This document shows positions 48,183-58,213 of a stretch of DNA of 64,000 nucleotides, in pieces (within the stretch, counting starts at the first letter, position 1; each line of letters begins with the position of its first letter). Source of the DNA: Rhodomicrobium sp. R_RK_3 (GTDB lineage: Bacteria > Pseudomonadota > Alphaproteobacteria > Rhizobiales > Rhodomicrobiaceae); contig NZ_MWLK01000036.1 in assembly GCF_002198715.1 (NCBI RefSeq), forward strand, positions 154,401 to 218,400, read 5' to 3'. The position numbers and the translations under genes are program-made. Below the pieces are notes generated by a model that saw nothing but the letters and a program-made list of their open reading frames with translations, had not been told where the DNA came from and did no database searches.

Positions 48183-49223
48183 TTAGGCAGCAAGTTTCCG
48201 GTGATTTTTACGCAGCCACGTATAGAAGCTCGACTTGGTCACCTCAAACGGGTTTTGGTAAGTTGACTGAAGCTCCGGGGACGAACGATACAGGACGCGC
48301 GCTTGTTTGTGGATCGGACGCTGATTGCTAAAATGTCCGTAATGCCAGTACCCATCCGGAATTTGAGCTTCTGAAAACTCGTCAACGGCACGCTTATACC
48401 AGGACCAAATTTCGTAAACCTCGACATTGTCTCCCGCATAGCGACGTGTCATCGCATCACCAATGGGGCCTAGTTTTGTGAAATGGTAAAAGCGGAGCGG
48501 CTTACCGTTTACCAGGATATCGCCTGAGGCCGGGATCGAAATTCGGCGGCGGCTAAGATTCCAGCTCGCTACGTTGTAGCCTGGATCGCGGACTACTTTG
48601 ACGCCATCAAACATAGCGGGGACGTGGTCGCACCACTTTTGATCTACAAACAAGCCTCTTGCCTTGTCGTCATAGCAGAATTGGCGCAGGCGTTCGTCCC
48701 ACCAATCCGCAAAGGCCAGACCGTTTGCGTCATTATTTACGGCCAAAAAACCAAGGTTGTAGATTCCATGGATTAAAGAACCTATTTCGTTGTCCTTGAT
48801 AGCTTGTACTGTGTCGTCTGGCTCCAACTGGTGGGGTGTCAGCAAAATAGAATCATTGTCGAGCCATTCCACCATCGGGGTTAACGGGGCCAGAACTGCG
48901 ATGTCCGGATCGAGATAAAAGACCTTCTTCGCTCCACGGTTCAACAAGCTGCGTAATACCGGGCCTTTTACAGCCGTGCATACCTCGACAACGTCATGTT
49001 TAAATAACCACGCTTGCACCGCCTCGATCGGTAAATCGTGCGCCCAAATCACCTCGTCAAAAAAGTCTTCGGCCTCGATACGGAAATTGAATCCCGGCGG
49101 CGGCAAATCAGTAACGCAAACCACCATCCACCAGTCCGGATGATAGCGTTTCACGCTAGAAGCCAAAACGCGTGCTTTTGCGAGGTAGCTGAACGAGATG
49201 CTTGTAAAGCAATGAACGGTCAT
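48183..49223 (-). CDS. Glycosyltransferase (DxD-type, GT8-like)
   Basis: 346 residues. The N-terminus FTSISFSYLAKARVLASSVK and the metal/nucleotide-sugar motif KKVFYLDPDIAVLAPL (DPD) mark a GT-A-fold glycosyltransferase, as do LTPHQLEPDD and NLGFLAVNN. Codon usage is visibly more A+T-rich than in the housekeeping genes, suggesting transfer. Last gene of the minus-strand glycan cluster. I chose the ATG at 49223; an upstream TTG at 49241 would overlap the preceding gene by 4 nt. Sugar specificity unknown. Confidence 0.75.
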   Translation of the reverse strand: MTVHCFTSISFSYLAKARVLASSVKRYHPDWWMVVCVTDLPPPGFNFRIEAEDFFDEVIWAHDLPIEAVQAWLFKHDVVEVCTAVKGPVLRSLLNRGAKKVFYLDPDIAVLAPLTPMVEWLDNDSILLTPHQLEPDDTVQAIKDNEIGSLIHGIYNLGFLAVNNDANGLAFADWWDERLRQFCYDDKARGLFVDQKWCDHVPAMFDGVKVVRDPGYNVASWNLSRRRISIPASGDILVNGKPLRFYHFTKLGPIGDAMTRRYAGDNVEVYEIWSWYKRAVDEFSEAQIPDGYWHYGHFSNQRPIHKQARVLYRSSPELQSTYQNPFEVTKSSFYTWLRKNHRKLAA

Positions 49224-49237
49224 GAACAGAATGATCC

Positions 49238-51025
49238 TCAAGCAACAAGATCGGCCGTCATATTTCGATGAACTAGCTCATAACGCGGACGGTTTCGTCG
49301 CAAGCGATCTCTCACTTCACGAACTAGAGAACCATCCGTAAAAGCCTTTCTAAGTGCCTTTTCATCTCCAAAAACCATACCGCAATTATGGTCCCGGACC
49401 ATGGCGGCAATATTGCCTGAGCTTTCGAGCGTTAATATAAACGCCCCCCCGGTAAGAGCTTCAAATGCCGTAAAATTGTAGGTCTCCGGCCAAAGGGAAC
49501 AAAGCATAGCAATATCGATACGTTTCGATCTTACAGCAGCGGACATGGCCGCCCAATCTCCCGACGAAATTGTCACAGGTGTAAATGCTATCCCTGGAGG
49601 GGCTTCCCGGGACTTCGCTTTGCCGAGGTGATGAAAAGAGAAATCAGGGTGGCCCACCAACTCGCGGGCAACTTCCGCGAATACGGACCAGCCTTTGTGG
49701 AGCATTGGAAGACCTAAATAGCCTATATTGAGCCGAGAGCCATCTTGTGCGTTTAGACCTACAGATGGGGGCTGTCCAACTCCGGGCTCACTTGTTTGAT
49801 GGAGTTCACAGTGTTCTTGGATTAGAGCGACACTGAAGGCCAAGTCACTTGCGCGTTGCCAAAGGTCCAAGGCAGACCGGGACGGAGCTACCACGGTGAA
49901 CGGTATCTCCGAGAAAAGAGCCCGCAGCCGATTGAGATGCAACGTCCGGTGGCGACCAACATGGCAGATGCCGCAACCCGCAGATTCTGGCGGCGGTGCG
50001 CCACATGGGCTAACGGTATTCCGCATTAACGTGTACGCAGGGCAGAGTGAGAAGTAGTCGTGCAGCCAGAAGAACGCCCGCTCCGGTGCGCATGCATGAT
50101 AAAGTCGAGCTGTTATCTCAGTGGAATGACCGAGCAAGCTATGCACGGCCATGAAAAACCGGCCACCTTTGCCGGTCACAGCGGTGATGTCCTCAAGAAG
50201 GTCCCGAGCTAAAATGTGCCCGAACCACTCCCCGTTGAGGGTCACGCCAAATTCAAAGTTTGATAGCATTTCCTGCGGCGCAAGGGCGGAGACCGACCGG
50301 GCCGGATAGAGGTGGATATAAGCAGTATTTCGGTTTAGGAACGCAGCCTCTTCAATCAAAAGGCAGAGCTGCAACCCACCCACGTTCGTGCGGTAATTGT
50401 CGTGGCTCAAGGCTAGCACGCCGGCCCCGTCGGATTTTGAAAGAGCGATATTCAAGGCCGCTATAAAGTTCGACCGGTTAATCGGCTGCCGTTTTACGGG
50501 CCGATGGATGGAGTCAGCAATCTGCAATTCAAAAGGCCGAAGGTTCACCAGCATATTGGCACGAAAGCCGATCGGATGGTCAAAACCGTAGCTGGGCCGC
50601 CGTCGGGAATAGTCTAGCCCATCATGCGCCATCTCTTGCAAGACTTGGCGGACGTTGCCTCCGTTCAGTAACACGGCCCGTTTGTTTGCCGATTTTCGAA
50701 ATTTGTACAGTCTCTGCGCTGGGAATACCCAATACTGCTGAGCAAGCACCCGTAAACAAAGGTAAAGAATCCAATTCGGCAGATCGCGGCCAGACTTCGG
50801 GCGCTTTGCTTTGATGATTGAAGCGCGGGGCGTCTCAATACCAATAGGGCGATCTACAGGAGGGTGGGCGTCTCCCATAGCTTTTGCCATGCGCCGGCGC
50901 ATACGCGCGGAGAAAGACTCGGGCAAGATCGGAGCGATGCTCAGCATTAAACGACTAGTTTGACGCTTCCAATGGCGTCTCAAATGTCGCGCGGGCATAG
51001 GATTGGAGCGATCAATTTCGACCAT
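49238..51025 (-). CDS. Glycosyltransferase, GT4-like, long N-terminal region
   Basis: 595 residues. The C-terminal 200 residues look like a GT-B glycosyltransferase: VVAPSRSALDLWQRASDLAF, LNIGYLGLPMLHKGWSVFAE, IDIAMLCSLWPETYNFTAFE and ALTGGAFILTLESSG. Here the family's E-x7-E region reads ETYNFTAFEA. The N-terminal 250 residues are not recognised; a cysteine cluster (AGCGICHVGRH) precedes the second half. Base composition is clearly more A+T-rich than the genome norm. Probably builds a cell-surface polysaccharide with the rhamnose genes. Confidence 0.75.
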   Translation of the reverse strand: MVEIDRSNPMPARHLRRHWKRQTSRLMLSIAPILPESFSARMRRRMAKAMGDAHPPVDRPIGIETPRASIIKAKRPKSGRDLPNWILYLCLRVLAQQYWVFPAQRLYKFRKSANKRAVLLNGGNVRQVLQEMAHDGLDYSRRRPSYGFDHPIGFRANMLVNLRPFELQIADSIHRPVKRQPINRSNFIAALNIALSKSDGAGVLALSHDNYRTNVGGLQLCLLIEEAAFLNRNTAYIHLYPARSVSALAPQEMLSNFEFGVTLNGEWFGHILARDLLEDITAVTGKGGRFFMAVHSLLGHSTEITARLYHACAPERAFFWLHDYFSLCPAYTLMRNTVSPCGAPPPESAGCGICHVGRHRTLHLNRLRALFSEIPFTVVAPSRSALDLWQRASDLAFSVALIQEHCELHQTSEPGVGQPPSVGLNAQDGSRLNIGYLGLPMLHKGWSVFAEVARELVGHPDFSFHHLGKAKSREAPPGIAFTPVTISSGDWAAMSAAVRSKRIDIAMLCSLWPETYNFTAFEALTGGAFILTLESSGNIAAMVRDHNCGMVFGDEKALRKAFTDGSLVREVRDRLRRNRPRYELVHRNMTADLVA

Positions 51026-51066
51026 AAGAGGAAACCTCTCAAATAAGCAATGGATCTAGATTTTGG

Positions 51067-51954
51067 CTATATGTCGTAAATACCGACGCTCGGATAAAGT
51101 ATTCGACGTAAATATTCACCGTAATCAGTCTTGCGATGCTTGTCCGCGTGCCGCTCCAGCGCCGCATCGTTGATGAAGCCCTTCTCCCAGGCGATCTCCT
51201 CCAGGCAGGCGATCTTCAGGCCCTGACGCGCCTCCATGGTCTGTACGAACTGGCTGGCGTTGAGCAGAGCGTCATGGGTGCCGGTGTCCAGCCAGGCGTA
51301 GCCCCGGCCCATGCGCTCGACATGCAGGTCGCCCCGCCGCAGATAGGCGCTGTTGACGTCCGTGATCTCCAATTCGCCGCGCGCGGACGGACGAATGCCG
51401 CCGGCAATCCCGATCACGTCATTGTCGTAGAAATAGAGACCGGTCACGGCATAGTTCGAACGTGGCTGCGCCGGCTTCTCCTCGATGCTTTCGACGCGGC
51501 CCGCGGCGTCGAACGCCGCGACTCCATAGCGTTCAGGGTCGGAAACCCGGTAGGCGAAGATCGTCGCGCCGGTCTCGCGCTGGCCGGCATTCGCTAGAAG
51601 GTCCTGGAGGCCATGGCCGTAAAAGATGTTGTCGCCAAGGATCAGCGCGACGCGGTCGCCGCCGATGAAATCGCGGCCGATTATGAACGCCTGGGCGAGG
51701 CCGTCGGGACGCGGTTGCGGCGCGTAGCGGAGCGAGAGGCCCCATTGCGAGCCGTCGCCGAGCAGTTCCTGAAACATCGGAAGGTGCCGCGGCGTGGAGA
51801 TCACCAGAATCTCCGTGATCCCGGCGAGCATCAGCACCGAGAGCGGATAGTAGATCATCGGCTTGTCGTAGACCGGCAATTGCTGCTTCGACAGCGCACC
51901 CGTGACCGGGTAGAGCCTCGAGCCGCTTCCTCCGGCGAGTATGATGCCTTTCAT
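51067..51954 (-). CDS. rmlA: Glucose-1-phosphate thymidylyltransferase
   Basis: 295 residues. First step of dTDP-L-rhamnose synthesis: glucose 1-phosphate plus dTTP to dTDP-glucose. Diagnostic are [53 protein letters not shown] and [20 protein letters not shown]. Overlaps rmlD by 4 nt. Order of transcription is rmlC-rmlB-rmlD-rmlA. A 41-nt gap separates it from the glycosyltransferase genes. Confidence 0.96.
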   Translation of the reverse strand: MKGIILAGGSGSRLYPVTGALSKQQLPVYDKPMIYYPLSVLMLAGITEILVISTPRHLPMFQELLGDGSQWGLSLRYAPQPRPDGLAQAFIIGRDFIGGDRVALILGDNIFYGHGLQDLLANAGQRETGATIFAYRVSDPERYGVAAFDAAGRVESIEEKPAQPRSNYAVTGLYFYDNDVIGIAGGIRPSARGELEITDVNSAYLRRGDLHVERMGRGYAWLDTGTHDALLNASQFVQTMEARQGLKIACLEEIAWEKGFINDAALERHADKHRKTDYGEYLRRILYPSVGIYDI

Positions 51955-52838
51955 GCGTCGGCGCTTTCATGCAATCGTGCCAGGACGCCGGTCATGGCGG
52001 CCTCCCAGGCAACGGGATGGATCTCGAACAGCCTTTCGATTTTCGCGCAGTCCAGGACCGAGTTGCGCGGCCGCAGCGCGGGCGTCGGATAGTCCCGTGA
52101 CGGCACGCGCTCGATGGCTGGAATATGGGCGAGACGCGCCTCGGGCGAGGCAAAGATCGCCTCGGCGAAATCCGCCCAGTTAGCGGTGCCCGCACCGGCA
52201 TAATGGTAGGTGCCCCACGGCGCCGGGCCGTCCACCCGGGCGATCCTGTCAGCCACCCGCCAGATGCAGTCCGCCAGATCGTGCGCCGAAGTCGGGCAGC
52301 CGGTCTGGTCGGCCACAATGCGCAGCCGGTCGCACTCGCGGGCGAGGCGCAGCATGGTCTTCAGGAAGTTGGTGCCATGGGCGCTGAACAGCCAGGACGT
52401 CCGCAGGATGACGCTTGCCGGCTGCGCGGCGAAGATCGCCCGCTCGCCGGCAAGCTTGCTCTCGCCGTAGACATTGATCGGCGCGGTGCCGTCGTCCTCG
52501 ACATAGGGGCGCGGGCTTGCGCCATCGAAGACGTAATCTGTCGAAACATGGATCAGCGGGATGCCGCAAGCGGCGGCGTGAGCGGCAAGCCGGGAGGGTC
52601 CAACCGCATTCAATGCGAAGGCTGCCTCCCGGTCGCTTTCGGCCTTGTCCACCGCGGTATAGGCGGCAGCATTGATGATGATATCCGGCGCCCTCTCGGT
52701 CAGCGCGCCGAAATCGGCGGCCGGGCTTGCAAGGTCGAACGCCTCGCGGCCGAGGCATTCCAGCGCGACGCCGGCCGGGACCGAATCCGCCAGGCTTCTG
52801 GCGAGCTGGCCAGCTTGACCGATGACAATGGCACGCAT
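51951..52838 (-). CDS. rmlD: dTDP-4-dehydrorhamnose reductase
   Basis: 295-residue short-chain dehydrogenase for the last step to dTDP-L-rhamnose. N-terminal nucleotide loop [10 protein letters not shown], substrate-fold motif [27 protein letters not shown] and the catalytic YGESKLAGE tyrosine-lysine pair. Standard length. It starts 15 nt after rmlB. Confidence 0.95.
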   Translation of the reverse strand: MRAIVIGQAGQLARSLADSVPAGVALECLGREAFDLASPAADFGALTERAPDIIINAAAYTAVDKAESDREAAFALNAVGPSRLAAHAAACGIPLIHVSTDYVFDGASPRPYVEDDGTAPINVYGESKLAGERAIFAAQPASVILRTSWLFSAHGTNFLKTMLRLARECDRLRIVADQTGCPTSAHDLADCIWRVADRIARVDGPAPWGTYHYAGAGTANWADFAEAIFASPEARLAHIPAIERVPSRDYPTPALRPRNSVLDCAKIERLFEIHPVAWEAAMTGVLARLHESADA

Positions 52839-52853
52839 GAGCGATCTCCGTCC

Positions 52854-53915
52854 TTAGCCCGCGGCCCGCTGGGGTTCGTCCAAGACGCCGCGTCGCTCCC
52901 GGGCGGAAATCGGCCGCCACCACGCTTCATGCGCCAGATACCAGTCGAGGGTCGCCGCCAGTCCGGTTTCGAAATCCACCGTCGGCGTCCAGCCCAACTC
53001 GTCACGGATCTTGCCGGCATCGACCGCATAGCGCAGATCGTGTCCGGGCCGGTCCGGGACGAAGCGCATCAGCCGGTCGTGCGGGGCTCGATCGGGAAAG
53101 CGCGCGTCCATCAGGCGGCAGACCGCCGCAACGACGTCGATATTCCGCCGCTCTGACATTCCACCGATATTGTACGTCTCGCCCGGCCGCCCCCTCGTCA
53201 AGACCTCCCAAAGCGCCCGCGCATGATCCTCGACATGCAGCCAATCCCGGATATTGCGGCCTTCGCCATAGACCGGCAGCGGCTCTTGGCGGAAGGCATT
53301 CAGGATCATCACCGGGATGAGTTTTTCCGGAAATTGCCAGGGTCCATAATTGTTCGAGCAATTGGTGATGACGACCGGCAGGCCGAACGTCTCGCCCCAT
53401 GCCCGCACCAGATGGTCCGAGCCGGCCTTGGAAGCGGAATAAGGCGAGCGCGGCCGATATGGCGTTTCCTCGGTAAATCCTGGCGCAGCCGTGTCGAGCG
53501 AGCCGTAGACTTCATCGGTCGACACGTGATGAAAGCGGAACCGGCGCTGCGGCAGCGGGCCGAGCGCCGACCAATAGCGCCGCGCCGCCTCGAGCAACGT
53601 ATAGGTGCCCACCAAATTTGTATTGATGAAGGCGAGCGGTCCATCGATCGAGCGGTCGACATGGCTCTCTGCGGCCAAATGCATGACAGCGTCGGGCGCG
53701 AAATCCGCAAATGCATGCTTCAGCGCGGCGCCATCGCAAATATCGGCCTGAAGGAAGCTGTACTGCCCGCTCGTCTCGACATCCTCCAGCGCCTCGGGTG
53801 TTGCGGCGTAGGTCAGCTTGTCGACATTCAGCACCGCCGCTCCGTTGGCGCGGACGGCATGGCGGATCGCCGCCGAGCCGATGAACCCGCATCCGCCAGT
53901 TACCAATAGTCGCAT
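52854..53915 (-). CDS. rmlB: dTDP-glucose 4,6-dehydratase
   Basis: 353 residues. NAD-binding [15 protein letters not shown] at the N-terminus, [25 protein letters not shown] and the catalytic [17 protein letters not shown], then [18 protein letters not shown]. Converts dTDP-glucose to dTDP-4-keto-6-deoxyglucose. The ATG at 53915 gives the family start; an upstream ATG at 53975 adds 20 atypical residues. Lies 66 nt after rmlC. Confidence 0.95.
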   Translation of the reverse strand: MRLLVTGGCGFIGSAAIRHAVRANGAAVLNVDKLTYAATPEALEDVETSGQYSFLQADICDGAALKHAFADFAPDAVMHLAAESHVDRSIDGPLAFINTNLVGTYTLLEAARRYWSALGPLPQRRFRFHHVSTDEVYGSLDTAAPGFTEETPYRPRSPYSASKAGSDHLVRAWGETFGLPVVITNCSNNYGPWQFPEKLIPVMILNAFRQEPLPVYGEGRNIRDWLHVEDHARALWEVLTRGRPGETYNIGGMSERRNIDVVAAVCRLMDARFPDRAPHDRLMRFVPDRPGHDLRYAVDAGKIRDELGWTPTVDFETGLAATLDWYLAHEAWWRPISARERRGVLDEPQRAAG

Positions 53916-53981
53916 ATCGCCCCCAAAAGCCGCAGCACCCGCGTCGAGCGCGGCGGCGCCCCATTCCATATGCATCCAGCG

Positions 53982-54599
53982 TCAAACGAACAGATGTTCG
54001 GCCTGTGCGAGCGCCGGCAGCCCCATGTCCTTGTGCGACAAGGTCGCTTCCGCCGCGCTCCCCAGACCCCAGTCGATGCCCAGCGCCGGGTCGGCCCAGA
54101 AGATCCCGTGCTCGTGACCGGCGGCGTAATAAGCGGTGACCTTGTAGGCCACGAGCGTGCCCGGCTCGAGAGTAACGAAGCCATGGGCGAAACCGGCCGG
54201 CACCAGCAATGCCCGCCCATTCGACGCGCTCAGTTCGGCGGATATGTGCCGGCCGAAAGTCGGCGAACTTTTCCGGATATCGACGGCCACATCCAGAATG
54301 CGTCCGCGCAGCACGCGAACGAGCTTGTCCTGAGCGAAAGGCTCGGTCTGGTAATGCAGACCACGCACAGTCCCTGTCTTTTCTGAGAACGAGCTGTTGT
54401 CCTGGACGAAGGTCAGGTCGATGCCGTTCTCCTCAAATATCCGTTGGCTGTAGGTTTCGCAGAACCAGCCGCGCGTATCCTCGAATCGGGGCGGTTGGAT
54501 AAGAATTACTTCCGGCAATGCGAGCGACGTGAATCGCCACGTCCTGCCTTCAGAAAGGTCGCGCGCGCCGCTTGAGGATGGCTTCGAGCTCGTACTCAT
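53982..54599 (-). CDS. rmlC: dTDP-4-dehydrorhamnose 3,5-epimerase
   Basis: 205 residues, cupin fold. Diagnostic FEDTRGWFCETY, FVQDNSSFSEKTGTVRGLHY with the conserved Gln and His following, VLRGRILDVAVDIRKSSPTF and LLVPAGFAHGFVTLE. It is about 20 residues longer than usual at the N-terminus, which overlaps the 3' end of the GT2 gene by 50 nt; a shorter start is possible but none is obvious. First of the four rml genes in transcription order. Confidence 0.94.
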   Translation of the reverse strand: MSTSSKPSSSGARDLSEGRTWRFTSLALPEVILIQPPRFEDTRGWFCETYSQRIFEENGIDLTFVQDNSSFSEKTGTVRGLHYQTEPFAQDKLVRVLRGRILDVAVDIRKSSPTFGRHISAELSASNGRALLVPAGFAHGFVTLEPGTLVAYKVTAYYAAGHEHGIFWADPALGIDWGLGSAAEATLSHKDMGLPALAQAEHLFV

Positions 54600-55521
54600 A
54601 ATAATCTGCGATCTTGTCCAATGTTGTGTTGAAATCGATCAGTCCAAGCCGGGCCCGCGCATTGACTCCGAGAAGCCAGAATTGCGCACCGAGCGAGTTT
54701 CGATCAGGCCGCATTCGGCGGAGCCATCGTCTCGTCCGGTTGGCCGCTTTGAGCACGGCCGCGCGTTTGTGGCTGGCGGTCAGCAGACCGGCATTGCGCT
54801 GCGTGATCCGGATGGTTTGTTGGAGCGTCAGCGCATCGTTCGCGGTGAGCTGGTTGGCCACGCCCTTGAGATTGAAGCAGACCGGCTCGTTGATCCAGGC
54901 CAGCGGCAGCCGGCTGACTATCGGAAACCACAGCGCCAAATCCTGGCATGAAACGAGATCGACAGGCAGAGGCAGCGCATCCTTCAGAGCGTCCGCCCGG
55001 CAGATCGACATGGACGGCGTGAAGTTCATCCCCCGGATCAAGTACATCACCCCATCCGGATGCACATTCGTCGCCGCCGGCTGCTTGATGCGCAGAGAAA
55101 GCTGCTCGGCCGTCAGGGGAGCGGGGCCATACACGATGGCCCGGCCATACGCCACCCCGGCGCCGGTCTCGGTCGCGATATCGATGAGGCGGCGCGTCGA
55201 GCCAGCAATCAACGGATCGTCGCTGTCGCAAAAACGCACCCATTTTCCGCGGACCTTGGCGGCGATGCCGTTAACGGTCGGGAAGATGCCCTGGTTTTCC
55301 TGCCGCCAGTAAACGACCTCCCGATGCGATTGGGCAAAGGCCGCGCAGATCCCCTCCGAACCGTCGCTGGACCCGTCATCGACAAGAACGACTTCACCGC
55401 CGACTGCCTGGGATTCGCGCCAGACGCTGTCGAGTACGGCGGGGAGGTAGGCCGCCTTATTGTATGACGTAACCAGGAATGAGACCGGAATTTCCGGCGC
55501 TTGCGTCGAAACTGGGGTCAT
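54550..55521 (-). CDS. Family 2 glycosyltransferase
   Basis: 323 residues. GT-A fold motifs PVSFLVTSYNKAAYLPAVLD, VVLVDDGSSDGSEGIC and the DxD element RFCDSDDPLIAGS. The C-terminal third is helical and basic. It probably adds a sugar (possibly rhamnose) to a surface glycan, judging by the adjacent rml genes. It overlaps the upstream small frame by 4 nt and rmlC by 50 nt, so it belongs to the same transcript. Confidence 0.88.
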   Translation of the reverse strand: MTPVSTQAPEIPVSFLVTSYNKAAYLPAVLDSVWRESQAVGGEVVLVDDGSSDGSEGICAAFAQSHREVVYWRQENQGIFPTVNGIAAKVRGKWVRFCDSDDPLIAGSTRRLIDIATETGAGVAYGRAIVYGPAPLTAEQLSLRIKQPAATNVHPDGVMYLIRGMNFTPSMSICRADALKDALPLPVDLVSCQDLALWFPIVSRLPLAWINEPVCFNLKGVANQLTANDALTLQQTIRITQRNAGLLTASHKRAAVLKAANRTRRWLRRMRPDRNSLGAQFWLLGVNARARLGLIDFNTTLDKIADYYEYELEAILKRRARPF

Positions 55522-55844
55522 TCCGCAGCCTCCGGTCCTCTGCGGGCGGCTGCCAGCCGTGCAACTTCCTGGTAGAGCGGAGAAAACTTCGCCTGCAACC
55601 AGGCCGGGTTATTGCGCGCACTGCAATAACCGTGCTGCAGAATCTGATCGATTCCACTATCATATTGTGCCATCAGTGCGCCCCTGGTCGCCCCTGAAAT
55701 AAAACGCTGGTGCACGCCGGGCACACCGAAAGACGAGGCAATCAAGGCACTTCCCACTCGGAACGAGCAGGCCGCAACGCGGCCCGTCTGATGATGCTGA
55801 ACCAATCTAATAGTTATAATTTCTATCTGCACCGGATATTGCAA
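55518..55844 (-). CDS. Small unrecognised protein or gene remnant upstream of GT2
   Basis: 108-residue open frame. The last 60 residues (RFISGATRGALMAQYDSGID, then NNPAWLQAKFSPLYQEVARL) look protein-like, while the first 45 run into the A+T-rich flank. The stop overlaps the GT2 ATG by 4 nt, which supports translation. An internal ATG at 55673 would give 51 residues. It could be the 3' end of a decayed glycan gene or a genuine small protein; no family is recognised. Confidence 0.4.
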   Translation of the reverse strand: MQYPVQIEIITIRLVQHHQTGRVAACSFRVGSALIASSFGVPGVHQRFISGATRGALMAQYDSGIDQILQHGYCSARNNPAWLQAKFSPLYQEVARLAAARRGPEAAE

Positions 55845-56334
55845 GCTATCTTTCGTGTCAAGATAGTAAGTCGTAGGCTTTCCTCACCACACATCGCCGA
55901 TTGTGAATTCACGAGACCAATTTCATTGAGGGCGCCACGTTATGGCAATTTGATTGTGTTAGATTTACTTGTGATGTTTAGATCTTTGGTGGCATTTGCA
56001 CCAAAAACACCGGTTCCGTGATTCAGAATTCACTTGAATATATAGATACTTTAAGTGCTTAGCGACGGGAGGCAGTACCAGGGTGCGTCATAATTGCACG
56101 CTCACTTTGCTTCAAACGTCTCGGAGTGTGAAATCAGCCGGCAATCGCGGATTGCCCTATAGCCGGCGACATAATCTTCACAAAGTGCAAAAGTGCGGAA
56201 GCCCACGGATTATGAAGCTTACAATACTCATTACTACAACTCATACGCAAGTGATGGCGCGTATTGGCGTCGTTACGTCCCCGCGATACGAATCTTTTGC
56301 TTCATATGTAAAATCATTGACCAGGGAGTGAACC
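55845..56334. other. A+T-rich gene-free region, probable promoter zone of the glycan cluster
   Basis: About 490 nt with base composition far from the chromosome average. It contains a perfect 10-bp palindrome GTGAATTCAC at 55903-55912 and a similar half-site CAGAATTCAC about 120 nt further on. No convincing frame on either strand. It separates the minus-strand glycan cluster from plus-strand genes, so promoters for both are expected here; it also looks like the edge of transferred DNA. Confidence 0.45.
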
Positions 56335-56739
56335 ATGCGAGCTCGCGTTTATTCCGTCGACGATGTCAGGCTGACGATCTTCAGGAGCAAGCCCGCGCAG
56401 ATCGTGGTCATCGCGATGGGCAGGGCGGCCTCGACAGGGTGGACCGACGCGGAGTTGAACCCGTTTATGTATGTCATGCCGCCCCGCGACGGCATTCTGG
56501 ACCTCGATTTTTCTGCCGAAAGCCCCCGGCCGGGCACGATCGTCCTGCCCATCCTCACGCCGATCGCGGCAACGCTTTGGATGCCGGTGCCCAATTGGGT
56601 GAGGGGCGTCCGCGTCCACGCGGCGACCAATAGCAAGGAATCGGGCCGGAATATCGAAGCGCTCGATGTCGAGGAGCCGAAGATCAAAGGGGGCGACTCG
56701 GTGCCCTGGCCATGGGCTGCGGGCGCTGCCGCCCAATAG
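56335..56739 (+). CDS. Conserved hypothetical protein
   Basis: 134 residues, starting MRARVYSVDDVRLTIFRSKP behind GGGAG with normal spacing. The middle, STGWTDAELNPFMYVMPPRD then GILDLDFSAESPRPGTIVLP, suggests a small beta-sandwich, and the tail ends GGDSVPWPWAAGAAAQ. I recall similar short proteins in other proteobacteria but no named family. No signal peptide or membrane segment. Coding by composition, ribosome site and isolation; function unknown. Confidence 0.65.
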   Translation: MRARVYSVDDVRLTIFRSKPAQIVVIAMGRAASTGWTDAELNPFMYVMPPRDGILDLDFSAESPRPGTIVLPILTPIAATLWMPVPNWVRGVRVHAATNSKESGRNIEALDVEEPKIKGGDSVPWPWAAGAAAQ

Positions 56740-56878
56740 CAAAAAGCATCGCGCGGAGGGCCGCCCCAGCAGCGGCCCTCACCTTGTACCAAAGTTGACT
56801 CGCTGTGCGTCTCCTTGCATCGTCACCCCAGGGCTCGCGCTGTGATCGCGCCCCTCCATGCGGCAAGGATGGACGCGC

Positions 56879-58213
56879 ATGCCTGTCTCCACGGAAACCG
56901 TGCTCTCGGACGTCACGGCAGCATCGCCGCGGCCCCAACCTCCATTCGGCCAGGCGCTCGCCACCTGGGCCAAGGTCGGCCTGCTCTCCTTCGGCGGCCC
57001 CACGGCGCAGATCGCCCTGATGCACCGCGTCGTCGTGGACGAGAAGAAATGGCTGAGCGAGCCGCTCTTTCTCAATGCACTCAGCTTCTGCATGTTGCTG
57101 CCGGGGCCGGAGGCGATGCAGCTTGCGACCTATATGGGCTGGCGGCTGCACGGTCTGGCCGGAGGCCTCGCGGCGGGGCTCTTATTCGTCGCTCCGGGCG
57201 CGCTCGTCGTGCTCGCTTTGTCGATGATCTACGCGGTGTTCGGACAGGTGCCGCTGGTCGAGGCGGTGTTTTTCGGCATCAAGGCGGCGGTGCTGGTGAT
57301 CGTCATCGAAGCGCTGCTGCGGATCGCGCGACGCGCGCTGACCGGCTCCGCGCATTGGGCCATCGCGGCGCTCTCCTTCGTGGCGATCTTCTTCCTGGCG
57401 CTGCCCTTTCCGCTGATCGTCGCGGCGGCGGCGCTGTTCGGCTTCCTCCGCGCCCCCGCCGGACCGGCCACTCTGGATATTGCTTCGCCCGGCCCGGCCA
57501 ACCTCCGCCGCACTCTCCGCACCATCCTCGTCGGGCTGACGGTGTGGCTCGCGCCGCTCTTCGCGCTCACCGCCGTTTTCGGGCGGGAGCACATGGTCTC
57601 GCAACTGGCCTGGTTCTTCTCAAAGCTCGCGGTGGTGACTTTCGGCGGCGCCTACGCGGTGCTTGCCTATATGGGCCAGGATGTCGTGGTGCGGCATGGC
57701 TGGCTCGAGGCCGGGCAGATGCTGGACGGCCTCGGCCTTGCCGAGACGACGCCCGGCCCGCTGATCTTGGTGACCGAATTCGTCGGCTTTCTCGCCATGT
57801 GGCGGGCGGGCGGCGAGGCGGCCTGGGCGATGGGCCTGCTCGGCGCGGCCGTTGCGCTGTGGGCGACCTTCGTGCCTTGCTTCCTGTGGATTTTCGCCGG
57901 CGCGCCCTATGTCGATTGGATCAACGCCCAGCCGCGTCTGCGCGGGGCGCTGGCCGCGATCACGGCGGCTGTGGTCGGCGTCATCGCCAATCTCGCGCTC
58001 TGGTTTGGGCTGCATGTGTTTTTCCGCGAGGTCCGGCTGACCGAGGCCGGCATCCTGCATTTATGGACGCCGGACCTCGCCAGTCTGGATTGGCGCGTCG
58101 TCGCGCTCGCCTCGGTGAGCAGCGTTTTGCTGCTTCGCCTGCATTGGGGCATTCCAGCCGTGCTCGCCGTCGTGGCGGCGCTCGGTGTCGCCCTCCGCGC
58201 CGGCGGCTTTTAG
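56879..58213 (+). CDS. chrA: Chromate transporter ChrA (two CHR domains)
   Basis: 444 residues. Two homologous CHR halves are visible, each opening with a conserved motif: KVGLLSFGGPTAQIALMHRV in the first and KLAVVTFGGAYAVLAYMGQD in the second. Each is followed by a pore block: MLLPGPEAMQLATYMGWRLH and LGLAETTPGPLILVTEFVGF. Long-chain ChrA proteins export chromate; family members without chromate function exist. ATG at 56879 eight bases after AAGGAT. No chrB regulator is adjacent. Converges with tctA. Confidence 0.9.
   Translation: MPVSTETVLSDVTAASPRPQPPFGQALATWAKVGLLSFGGPTAQIALMHRVVVDEKKWLSEPLFLNALSFCMLLPGPEAMQLATYMGWRLHGLAGGLAAGLLFVAPGALVVLALSMIYAVFGQVPLVEAVFFGIKAAVLVIVIEALLRIARRALTGSAHWAIAALSFVAIFFLALPFPLIVAAAALFGFLRAPAGPATLDIASPGPANLRRTLRTILVGLTVWLAPLFALTAVFGREHMVSQLAWFFSKLAVVTFGGAYAVLAYMGQDVVVRHGWLEAGQMLDGLGLAETTPGPLILVTEFVGFLAMWRAGGEAAWAMGLLGAAVALWATFVPCFLWIFAGAPYVDWINAQPRLRGALAAITAAVVGVIANLALWFGLHVFFREVRLTEAGILHLWTPDLASLDWRVVALASVSSVLLLRLHWGIPAVLAVVAALGVALRAGGF

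Noticed and set aside
55710..56021. Plus-strand 103-residue frame in the A+T-rich flank
   Set aside because: No ribosome site, overlaps the small minus-strand frame and has no domain-like pattern.
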